Assembly (NCBI GenBank): GCA_949878435.1
Contig: CATLAK010000003.1
Location: forward strand, 124,001-188,000
DNA from: an uncultured Lachnospiraceae bacterium
GTDB taxonomy: Bacteria; Bacillota; Clostridia; Lachnospirales; Lachnospiraceae
Length of the DNA stretch: 64,000 bases
Direction of reading: 5' to 3'
Shown: in pieces, positions 1 to 8,423 of the stretch
How the letters are laid out: every line of letters starts with the position of its first letter
How positions within the stretch are numbered: position 1 is the first letter of the stretch
Position numbers and translations under genes: made by a program
Notes under the pieces: generated by a model
The model's input: only the letters and a program-made list of their open reading frames with translations
Databases searched by the model: none
Told to the model about the DNA's origin: nothing

Positions 1-2
1 GC

Positions 3-1328
3 ACTCTGGTTCTTATTTTCAATCTGCTGCTTTTGTTCTGTTTTCTCTTAAACCAGTTTGGATACAAGACAGCAGAAAATTATGCCTCCACCCGGACAAG
101 TATCCTGTCTGCCCAGCTGACTTTAGATCACGGACAATATATCCTTTCAGAGGATGCCCAAAAGCTGATCGATGAGCAGCTTGCCTTCGCGATGCTCATC
201 GACCAGGAAGGGAACGTGATCTGGAGCTATCATCTTCCCGACGATCTTCCCCGCACCTACTCGCTTACCCAAGTGGCATCCTTTTCACGCTGGTATCTGG
301 AAGGCTACCCCGTCAAGATCCATATCCGCCCGGATGGTCTCTTTGTGGCAGCCACTCCCCGCCATTCCATGTGGAAACATACCGTGGAATTTAAAGAAGA
401 TTTTATGAACGCCTTGCCCCTATACCTGCTGCTGGTTTTCCTAGGCAATCTGCTATTGATGCTTGTCCTCGCCCTGCTTTTCGGGCACCGCTTTTATACT
501 TCCTTAAAGCCTTTGGTAAATGGAATCGACCAGCTCACAGGCGATCAGGTTCTCACCCTGCCTGAGCAGGGAATCGTGGGAAATTTGGCAGGAAAGCTCA
601 ATAATGTCTCCGCCACTTTGGTTTTTCAACGACAGGCTTTGGATAAAAGGGATCATGCAAGAACCAACTGGATTGCCGGCGTCTCCCATGACATCCGCAC
701 GCCCTTGTCTCTCATTCTTGGCTTTAGCGACAACCTTGCCGAAAGCCCTAATTTAAGTCTGGAAGAAAAAAAAGAAGCTGCCTCCATTCGGGAGAACAGC
801 CTTCTGATCAAACGCCTGATCGAGGATCTTAATCTTACCTCGCGCTTAGAATATAACTCTTATCCTTTGCATGTAAAAAAGTATAACCCAGCCGCTCTTC
901 TTCGCAGCCTGATTGCTTCCTGCTATAACCATGGTCTTAGCAGTCAATATTCGCTGGACCTTGCTCTGGATGCCTCACTGGAAGGACTTACCTTAAGCGG
1001 GGATCCCGACCTCCTTTTGCGCGCTTTCCGCAATCTGACAGACAACAGCATCCGCCACAACCCGGCAGGCTGCCATATCCAAATCTGCGGCAGATTACAT
1101 GGGGACTTCCTACAGCTTGATTTTTCCGATACAGGATGCGGTATCCCCGCTCTGGTCATCCAGCTCCTAGACCACACAGAAACAGCTGCTGATGACAGTT
1201 CCCTTCCCCATGTGATGGGGCTTAGAATCGTAAAACAGATTATTGAAATCCACCATGGGACTATAGAATTTGAAGGTTTAGAAGATGTGTGCCGGTCTGT
1301 TGTAATCCGGCTGCCATTTTTTAGATAG
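3..1328 (+). CDS. Sensor histidine kinase (membrane, HAMP/HisKA/HATPase), 5' end outside window
   Basis: GVSHDIRTPLSLILGFSDNL H-box, N-box FRNLTDNSIRHN and GCGIP G-box; reading frame stays open upstream of 33 to the window edge, so the listed TTG start is probably not the true start. Confidence 0.88.
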   Translation, partial: TLVLIFNLLLLFCFLLNQFGYKTAENYASTRTSILSAQLTLDHGQYILSEDAQKLIDEQLAFAMLIDQEGNVIWSYHLPDDLPRTYSLTQVASFSRWYLEGYPVKIHIRPDGLFVAATPRHSMWKHTVEFKEDFMNALPLYLLLVFLGNLLLMLVLALLFGHRFYTSLKPLVNGIDQLTGDQVLTLPEQGIVGNLAGKLNNVSATLVFQRQALDKRDHARTNWIAGVSHDIRTPLSLILGFSDNLAESPNLSLEEKKEAASIRENSLLIKRLIEDLNLTSRLEYNSYPLHVKKYNPAALLRSLIASCYNHGLSSQYSLDLALDASLEGLTLSGDPDLLLRAFRNLTDNSIRHNPAGCHIQICGRLHGDFLQLDFSDTGCGIPALVIQLLDHTETAADDSSLPHVMGLRIVKQIIEIHHGTIEFEGLEDVCRSVVIRLPFFR

Positions 1329-1330
1329 TT

Positions 1331-2068
1331 TTATGCAAATTCTTTATCCAATTGATACTTAATATCCACTCCCACATCATCGGCTCTATATCCATGGTAA
1401 TTTACATCCCCTTCATGTTGGAATGCATAATAGTGACCATTCTTCTTGGCGTATAATCTCCCTTTGATTTCAACCGCTTTATTTAGCAAATCCTGCGCCT
1501 CTTCATCGTTTAAGTCCATCCGGCTTCCGACCTTTCCTTTTCCATAAGGATTTTCTCTATCAAATTTATGCCTTGTGTCATTTGCAATGAACCTTCTAAT
1601 ACCCAATTCTTTTCTATAGTAATTTATATGTTCCATTTTAGAAAGATTCCGCAGATCAATCTCTTCTCCTGCAACAATTCCCTTTACCACCGGCGTTTCA
1701 AATAATGCGTTTGACAACAAACTTATCAATATATTATCTATCGCATATGTACATACCAACGACTCTTTTTCAGCAATCCAACACGGATTTCCTTGTTCTG
1801 AGCGATAAGTTCCTTGATTTGTCAACAATCCAAGCAGAAATGTTCTTTCTTCTCTTGTCTGAAAGTTTTGCAATAATTGAATTAATTTGAAATCATTGCT
1901 TATTTCCCTTTGTGTATCAATAACTCCTGTTTTTATTTCATGAACATTAGTCACTTCATCTCTTTTTACCCGTTTACATATATCAAGAAACCTATGCATA
2001 TATTCGATTGCAAGTTCCTTTGTAGCAAATAAATATTGGAATGAAACATCATTAATTACAGCTATCAT
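1331..2068 (-). CDS. Uncharacterised protein, third gene of the DUF262/AAA cassette
   Basis: Intact 245 aa ORF, 12 nt downstream of the AAA gene on the same strand. Confidence 0.75.
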   Translation of the reverse strand: MIAVINDVSFQYLFATKELAIEYMHRFLDICKRVKRDEVTNVHEIKTGVIDTQREISNDFKLIQLLQNFQTREERTFLLGLLTNQGTYRSEQGNPCWIAEKESLVCTYAIDNILISLLSNALFETPVVKGIVAGEEIDLRNLSKMEHINYYRKELGIRRFIANDTRHKFDRENPYGKGKVGSRMDLNDEEAQDLLNKAVEIKGRLYAKKNGHYYAFQHEGDVNYHGYRADDVGVDIKYQLDKEFA

Positions 2069-2080
2069 TTTATCCCCTGC

Positions 2081-3172
2081 CTATAGCAGCTCCAAAAGAG
2101 CATTATCCCATTCGTCAAAAAATCCTTCTGGCCATTCGTCCAATCGACCATTTTCATCTAATACCGGACATACAACTTTATGCTTATACCCATCACTTGT
2201 GTCTTTATAAAAATAAAAAAATCCAGTATCTTTTGATTTCAATCTTCCCTTTTTTACGGCAACACGGATTCCATTCAGTACGTGATCGCTGTGCGTTTCA
2301 ACAATAATTTGAACGCCTCCTGCTCCAGCAGCCGCTATTAATTCTCCCAACATCCTCTGACCCTTTGGATGAATATGCGCTTCGGGATTCTCCAGCAAAA
2401 TGATATCCCCCGGTTTTGCAGATACCAAGGTAGTTACTACCGGAAGCACATAAGTAATGCCAAAACCAACATTAACACTTTTATATGAATTTGTTTTTTC
2501 TCTTCCCTCAATGTATTCATATTTAAGCTCTGCTGTCCTGGAAGATGTGCTAATGGTAATTACCGGTGATATCCCCGGTGAAATTAAATCCATCCATACC
2601 TTTACCTGATCTGCAATTGTCTTTTTGTTTCCAATCAGAACCGAACGATTCATTACATCATCTCCACCATACAATTTTAAGTACTGAATGGAAAACTCCC
2701 CATTTTTTGCAAAATATCTCTCAGAAACTTCTTTTTCATTCTCTATATGATAAAGGAATTGCGGTTCAATACGATATGCTGACAGGTAATATAAATGATT
2801 TTCCCACGCCAAACATAAATCTCTATTCACATTTTTATCCACATTTTTTAAAGGTAAAGCATCTGTCTCTGGCTGGTATGCGAAAACATACCTTTCTTCC
2901 ATATCCTCCGTCATAACACAAATACCAATTTCATCTTTCTCTGCTTTTTCAAATAGAATATCCTGACCCACACCCAGGTTTACATATTTACCTTTTAATG
3001 ACAGTACTTGTTCCGACATAATGCTATTTTGAGATTGTCCCAAAAGCAAAATGCTCTGCATGACTGTTGACTTTCCCATTCCATTTAAGCCTGTTAAAAC
3101 ATTTACAGTAGAAAACCCCAATTTTATTTTCTCAAAGCACTTAAAATTTTCAAGTTCTAATCTTTTAAGCAT
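2081..3172 (-). CDS. AAA/ABC-type ATPase of the DUF3696/RecF-like kind
   Basis: MLKRLELENFKCFEKIKLGFSTVNVLTGLNGMGKSTVMQS Walker A; GDIILLENPEAHIHPKGQRMLGELI Walker B; IIVETHSDHVLNGIR; start taken at the internal Met at 3172. Confidence 0.85.
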   Translation of the reverse strand: MLKRLELENFKCFEKIKLGFSTVNVLTGLNGMGKSTVMQSILLLGQSQNSIMSEQVLSLKGKYVNLGVGQDILFEKAEKDEIGICVMTEDMEERYVFAYQPETDALPLKNVDKNVNRDLCLAWENHLYYLSAYRIEPQFLYHIENEKEVSERYFAKNGEFSIQYLKLYGGDDVMNRSVLIGNKKTIADQVKVWMDLISPGISPVITISTSSRTAELKYEYIEGREKTNSYKSVNVGFGITYVLPVVTTLVSAKPGDIILLENPEAHIHPKGQRMLGELIAAAGAGGVQIIVETHSDHVLNGIRVAVKKGRLKSKDTGFFYFYKDTSDGYKHKVVCPVLDENGRLDEWPEGFFDEWDNALLELL

Positions 3173-4452
3173 AAAAACTCCTTCACAAACTTTCGACATG
3201 TGTCAACGCGCTTTATAAGTGAATATTGATCACCGGCTTTTAACGCAGTTGCAAACTCAGTACCCGCTAAAATCTCTCCAAATTCAGCTACAAACTTTTC
3301 CTTGCTTTCCTTTATTTTTTCTAACTGTTCATAGTCCAATTCGCTAAAGCATATTGCCCAAATTTCAAAAATAGCTTTATTGATTGGTCCCCGCCGAAAA
3401 TCTTTGTTATACTTTCTAAAAGCATATTTTCCAAAGACGTCTTTACATACGTTCATTACTCGTATAAACTGTTCTGTAACTCGCTCAACATCACTTTCGT
3501 TAAAATTATTTGCTTTTTTTAACCCTTTTATCAAGAAATTATCAATATTTCCTTTGTATTCTTTTTTATAATCCAATTCGGTAAAAGAAAGAAATCGTAA
3601 TACATATTCGCGGTCCAACATCCGTTCCGATTTTACTGCAAACTGGGTTGCCTCTTGAAACTCCTTCCGTTCCGCCAGTTCTTTGAGCAAATCTGTTCCT
3701 CTCCCCGAATATAGTGCCTGCCTGATTTCCTGATCGTTTAATTGGATTCCCCCTGTATTAATTCTCTGGAAAATATTAAATACAACCTCATCCGGAGTCC
3801 CCTGTGTAACGGTGTATGCAACGATTGAAGATTCTTTAATTCTCCTAATATACTGCCTTGGCAGTTCATCAAAAGTTTTTCCATTGAAATCTGTCAGATA
3901 CTGCATACCTTTAAAACAACTCTTTTTACTTGATCCATCTTCCTGTTTATTACCCACCAGATAATTTTGGAAAGTTGTAAGGCGTTGCAGACCATCTATT
4001 ACAATCCACTCATCTTCTTTAGACGCATCAAAATAAAATGCCGGAAGCGGTATCTTTAACATTAACGACTCAATCAACTGACTTTGCTTTACTTCATTCC
4101 ATAACCCGCCATGTCTCTGAAATGCTGGAGTCAGATCAAATTCTTTATTTTCTAATCGATCCATTATATTTGAAATACTGGTCGGAACTTGCGTGATATT
4201 CACGTCGGAAGGAACAAATTTATCGGGTTCATCCATATCTGCTTTATATCCTTCGTCCATATCCAGCGGAAGAATCTTCACTCCTTGTTCCTGCAGCTGA
4301 TGAAGCGCTCTGTTCAACAGGTCTTCATCAACTCCTGTTTTTTTATTCTTTATTATATCCTGAACAATAAATAAACTGATTTCATTATCGTTTTCCTTCG
4401 CAAACTTTATAATTTCCTCTATACGATCTGATATAGTCTGTAAATTTTTCAT
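3157..4452 (-). CDS. DUF262 (ParB/GmrSD-like) protein with an extra N-terminal domain
   Basis: DEWIVIDGLQRLTTFQNYLVG (DGQQR-type motif), AFQRHGGLW, FQRINTGGIQLNDQEIRQALY; overlaps the ATPase start. Confidence 0.87.
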   Translation of the reverse strand: MKNLQTISDRIEEIIKFAKENDNEISLFIVQDIIKNKKTGVDEDLLNRALHQLQEQGVKILPLDMDEGYKADMDEPDKFVPSDVNITQVPTSISNIMDRLENKEFDLTPAFQRHGGLWNEVKQSQLIESLMLKIPLPAFYFDASKEDEWIVIDGLQRLTTFQNYLVGNKQEDGSSKKSCFKGMQYLTDFNGKTFDELPRQYIRRIKESSIVAYTVTQGTPDEVVFNIFQRINTGGIQLNDQEIRQALYSGRGTDLLKELAERKEFQEATQFAVKSERMLDREYVLRFLSFTELDYKKEYKGNIDNFLIKGLKKANNFNESDVERVTEQFIRVMNVCKDVFGKYAFRKYNKDFRRGPINKAIFEIWAICFSELDYEQLEKIKESKEKFVAEFGEILAGTEFATALKAGDQYSLIKRVDTCRKFVKEFLCLKD

Positions 4453-4623
4453 ATCCCTTTCACGCCCTATTCTTCCAAACTAATATTTTTTCACAACAAT
4501 TAAATGATAAGCGTTTAATCCACTATACCACAAATTTCAAAACGTGAAAATAAAGAATTATCAATACTTGAGGGAATAACGAACACCGCCACGCTTTGCG
4601 AGCCGGCTTATCGTAATAAATTT

Positions 4624-4655
4624 GCAGGTCAACCTCATAAAAAAAGTTGACCTGC
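4624..4655 (-). repeat. Inverted repeat downstream of lacM (possible terminator or transcript end)
   Basis: GCAGGTCAAC ... GTTGACCTGC, 10 bp perfect arms, 12 nt spacer; weak U-tract. Confidence 0.45.
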
Positions 4656-4659
4656 CATA

Positions 4660-5637
4660 TCAAACCCCTATATAAAACGAAACGGAATAATCCCTGTCCC
4701 CATAAACATGGTATTCCTCCTCCACGTCCGTCCCCCAGCTGTCGATTCCTCCTACGCCCCTGACAGCCCCATAAATGCATACTACCGTCCTTCTCGCCGG
4801 CGGAAGTTCCTCCTGATGGAATGCATTTTCCAATTCCTGCGCTGTATAAGGCAGACAACTAAAGGCAAACCCTTCCCCTTCCGCATAGAATTTCAGAGAG
4901 AAATCCTCCCTCCTTCGGTCTGCATTATTTAAGACCATATCCCGGGTAACTTCCACCCATTTTGTATCCATGTGCATCCCACAGTCCTGAGGCACTAAAT
5001 AAGGCGTGACGGGAAGTCCTTCCACATGAAAGACACCCTTCTCCCCTCCCGCCTTCCGGTCGGGATACGTTTCCCCGCTAAGCCCTTCATAACAGTACCC
5101 CCTTGCCTTCGTAGGCATTACAAAGCGCATGCCAAATACCGGAAGTTCAGGAAGCCCTTTCTTTCCTTTATATTCCGCGTTGACGAAAATTTTCCCTGAT
5201 GAATCTATTTTATAGGCTACGCTGACTGTTGTCTGGGGATTTATAATCGTTTCATAAGTAAAGGCAACCGCCACCTCTTCCGCGCTCTCATCCTGACTGT
5301 ACCGATTGTTTTCCGTGGCTTTGGGAAGAGGAATCTCCTTTCCATCCACCAAAACTTCTATCTGTACACATTTTATAAACATATCTGCGCTAAGCCAGCC
5401 GCCCGATTTCAGATGGAAACCGCTTCCCCTGTCGTTATCCGTCAGTGCCCGCCAGAAGACAGGCTTTGGCGTGCGGAAAAGCCATTCCCTTCCATCAATA
5501 CACAGGGATTCCAAGCCTCCTGTCTGGTAGGAAAAAATATAGTGGAACTCTTTTTCCCCAGCCCTGCCCCGGATTCCCAGCGTGCAGTCTCCGTAAATAA
5601 GCTTAAGCTGATCCTGCGCCTTACTTGCATGTTCCAT
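4660..5637 (-). CDS. lacM: Beta-galactosidase small subunit (GH2 C-terminal, Bgal_small domain)
   Basis: 325 aa; FWRALTDNDRG and GMRFVMPTKARGYCYEGLSGETYPDRKAG match the LacZ C-terminal domain; 17 nt overlap with lacL. Confidence 0.88.
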   Translation of the reverse strand: MEHASKAQDQLKLIYGDCTLGIRGRAGEKEFHYIFSYQTGGLESLCIDGREWLFRTPKPVFWRALTDNDRGSGFHLKSGGWLSADMFIKCVQIEVLVDGKEIPLPKATENNRYSQDESAEEVAVAFTYETIINPQTTVSVAYKIDSSGKIFVNAEYKGKKGLPELPVFGMRFVMPTKARGYCYEGLSGETYPDRKAGGEKGVFHVEGLPVTPYLVPQDCGMHMDTKWVEVTRDMVLNNADRRREDFSLKFYAEGEGFAFSCLPYTAQELENAFHQEELPPARRTVVCIYGAVRGVGGIDSWGTDVEEEYHVYGDRDYSVSFYIGV

Positions 5638-7573
5638 AATAATACCTCACTTCCTGCATGGCAGGTTTTTCGGTCCTGTCCGCAAAGACAATCCCATTTC
5701 CCGAAAATTCATAATCAGAAGGTCTGTCGTCAAAATCCCCTCCGTAGCGCAGGACCTTCTGACCGGTCACCTCATCCTTCACCCAGAGCGCCTGATCGAT
5801 AAAGTCCCATATAAAACCGCCCTGATACATCTCAAATTCATCTAAGAGCCTGATATAGGATGCCATACCGCCCAGCGAATTTCCCATATCATGCATATAT
5901 TCGCAGAGAATAAAGGGCTTTTTCGGCTCCTTTTCAAGATACTCCCTGATCTGCTCCGGCGGCGCATACATGCGGCTCTCCACATCCGATATGGTATCTT
6001 CATATTCCCTGTTATGGAAGACCCCCTCATAATGTACCAGCCTGCCGTCCTGCTTCTCTTTAAAGAAAGCGTTCATCTCCTTTAAATTATCTCCCGCATA
6101 AGATTCGTTTCCAAGAGACCAGAATAAAATGCTGACATGATTTTTAAAAAGTTCAAAGTTGCTCCTTGCGCGGTCTAAAACCGCCTCCCGCCACTTTTTT
6201 AGGCTCCCCGGCACGTTCCAGGAAGGCTCCACCTCCCCCATTTTCTGCCAGCTTCCGTGGGATTCCAGATTGGTTTCCGCCATCAGATAAATCCCCTTCT
6301 CGTCACAAAGATAATACCATGGTATCTGGTCGGGATAATGGCAGGTGCGCACCGCATTGATATGGTTTCTTAAGATAATCTCCATATCCTGCTCCATCTC
6401 TTTTTCACCGATGCACCTGCCTGTTTTTGCGCTCCACTCATGGCGGTTCACACCGTTTATAATAAGGCGCTTCCCATTCAGATAAATAATCTTATCCTTT
6501 ATCTCGACTTTCCGAAAACCTACAGGGTAAGGCACTGCCTCTGTCAAACTGCCGCTCTCATCATACAATTTTACCGTAAGATCATACAAAGATGGATTCT
6601 CGTTGTCCCACACTTTGACATTTTCAATCGACTTTTCCTCCATCTTTACACGGAAGTATCCCTCGTCAGTTCTGCTTCCATCTCTTGAAATGGAAAGCCT
6701 GTCATTCAAGCATTCTCTTCCGCTCCCGTCTTTCAGCGTTATTTCCGCCCATCCAATATTCTTTTCAACATCAGCTGTTAAATCTGCGGAAACTTTGAAA
6801 TCGATGGCAATGCACCCGTTTCCATTCTCACAAAGTGCCTGTTTCACCCAGAGATCCTCCAGATGTACTCGCGGCTTCCCATACAGCGACACATTGCGGA
6901 AAATGCCAAAGAAGCGGAAGAAATCCTGGTCCTCCAGAAATGCAGCCGTACTCCTTTTGTGCACTTCCACGGCAAGCCGGTTCTCTTTATCTTTCACATA
7001 AGGGGTCAAATCGAACTCGGACGGCGTAAAGCTGTCCTCCGCATATCCTACGAAATGACCGTTCAGCCATACATACATCGCCTGCTCCACGCCTTCAAAG
7101 CAGATGATGACACGCTTTCCCAAAAGCCCCTCCTCCAGATTAAATTCCCGGACATAGGAACCTACCGGATTATAGGACGCCGCACTGAACATTCCCTGCC
7201 ATGACTCATTACCCAAAGTGCCTTCCTCTCCCAACGAATAAGCAGGTCTTCTGTAAAAATGCCCTTCCCAAGGATACATGGTATTGATGTAATGTATCTT
7301 GTCATACCCTGCCATTTCAATATGACAGGGTACCGTAATCTCATCAAAACCGGCAAGGTCATAATCTGCTTTATAAAAATCTGCAGGTCTCCCCCCAGCA
7401 TTCTTTGTATAAAGGAATTTCCATATGCCATTTAAAGACTGTTTAAAGGAACTCTTCCCCTCTTTCATCTCATGCTCATTTCTAAAAAAGAGATGATCAC
7501 TGTGTGCCGGAAGCTGACCCACTCGAAAGACCTCCGGGTCATCTAGCCATTTAATTTCTGCTTTCACAATCAT
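5621..7573 (-). CDS. lacL: Beta-galactosidase large subunit (GH2)
   Basis: GVNRHEWSAKTGR, LYDLTVKLYDESG, ILFWSLGNESYAG (acid/base Glu), PFILCEYMHDMGNSLGG (nucleophile region). Confidence 0.93.
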   Translation of the reverse strand: MIVKAEIKWLDDPEVFRVGQLPAHSDHLFFRNEHEMKEGKSSFKQSLNGIWKFLYTKNAGGRPADFYKADYDLAGFDEITVPCHIEMAGYDKIHYINTMYPWEGHFYRRPAYSLGEEGTLGNESWQGMFSAASYNPVGSYVREFNLEEGLLGKRVIICFEGVEQAMYVWLNGHFVGYAEDSFTPSEFDLTPYVKDKENRLAVEVHKRSTAAFLEDQDFFRFFGIFRNVSLYGKPRVHLEDLWVKQALCENGNGCIAIDFKVSADLTADVEKNIGWAEITLKDGSGRECLNDRLSISRDGSRTDEGYFRVKMEEKSIENVKVWDNENPSLYDLTVKLYDESGSLTEAVPYPVGFRKVEIKDKIIYLNGKRLIINGVNRHEWSAKTGRCIGEKEMEQDMEIILRNHINAVRTCHYPDQIPWYYLCDEKGIYLMAETNLESHGSWQKMGEVEPSWNVPGSLKKWREAVLDRARSNFELFKNHVSILFWSLGNESYAGDNLKEMNAFFKEKQDGRLVHYEGVFHNREYEDTISDVESRMYAPPEQIREYLEKEPKKPFILCEYMHDMGNSLGGMASYIRLLDEFEMYQGGFIWDFIDQALWVKDEVTGQKVLRYGGDFDDRPSDYEFSGNGIVFADRTEKPAMQEVRYYYGTCK

Positions 7574-7602
7574 CCTCCATTCTGCGCCTGTTCTCTTTTC
7601 TA

Positions 7603-8355
7603 CTATATTAATCCCTTAATTACCTCGCCAGCCATAATCAGCCCTGCAACAGAAGGCACAAATGCATTGCTTCCAGGTGTCTGTCTGCGTCTCGTTTGCT
7701 CTGTATTAGACAGCACCCCTTTCTTTTGACAACCATCCTCTGCACTGCTGTCATCCGGCTCTATGGGCGTAAGCGCCGGTTCCTTGGAGTACACTACCTT
7801 CAGCCTATCAATTCCCCTTTTCTTTAACTCCCGCCTCATCACCTTTGCCAACGGGCATACGCTCGTCTCATAAATATCCGCAACCTTAAACTCTGTGGGA
7901 TCCATCTTATTCCCTGCCCCCATGGAGCTGATGATAGGCACTCCCGTCTGGTGTGCCCGCACGGCAAGCTCTAACTTTCCCGTCACCGTATCAATTGCGT
8001 CTACAATATAATCATACTGGGTAAAATCAAACTGGTCAGCCGTTTCCGGCAGAAAAAAAATACGATGTCTTTTAATGACTACATCCGGATTGATCTCCTC
8101 CATACGCTCTTTTGCCGCATCCACCTTATACTGTCCGATAGTCTTATGGGTAGCAATCAGCTGCCTGTTGAGATTAGACAAACACACCTTATCATTGTCA
8201 ATAATATCAATCGTCCCCACACCGCTCCTCACCAAGGCTTCCAATGTATGACCTCCCACGCCGCCGATACCGAATATCGCCACTCTGGCATTTGCTAATT
8301 TCTCCATTGCTGCTCTCCCAAACAGCCGCTCTGTTCTTGAAAACTGTTCTGACAT
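7603..8355 (-). CDS. tcdA: tRNA threonylcarbamoyladenosine dehydratase (ThiF/MoeB-like E1 fold)
   Basis: FSRTERLFGRAAMEKLANARVAIFGIGGVGGHTLEALVRSGVG; SSMGAGNKMDPTEFKVADIYETSVCPLAKVMRRELKKRGI. Confidence 0.92.
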   Translation of the reverse strand: MSEQFSRTERLFGRAAMEKLANARVAIFGIGGVGGHTLEALVRSGVGTIDIIDNDKVCLSNLNRQLIATHKTIGQYKVDAAKERMEEINPDVVIKRHRIFFLPETADQFDFTQYDYIVDAIDTVTGKLELAVRAHQTGVPIISSMGAGNKMDPTEFKVADIYETSVCPLAKVMRRELKKRGIDRLKVVYSKEPALTPIEPDDSSAEDGCQKKGVLSNTEQTRRRQTPGSNAFVPSVAGLIMAGEVIKGLI

Positions 8356-8391
8356 GCCTCGTCTCCTCTATCCTTTTCTGTGCATACAACA

Positions 8392-8415
8392 TGTGCGGCA
8401 GTTTCCTGCCGCACA
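8392..8415 (-). terminator. Intergenic hairpin between glgP and tcdA
   Basis: TGTGCGGCAG-tttc-CTGCCGCACA perfect inverted repeat between the glgP stop and tcdA start. Confidence 0.5.
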
Positions 8416-8423
8416 GTTTACAT

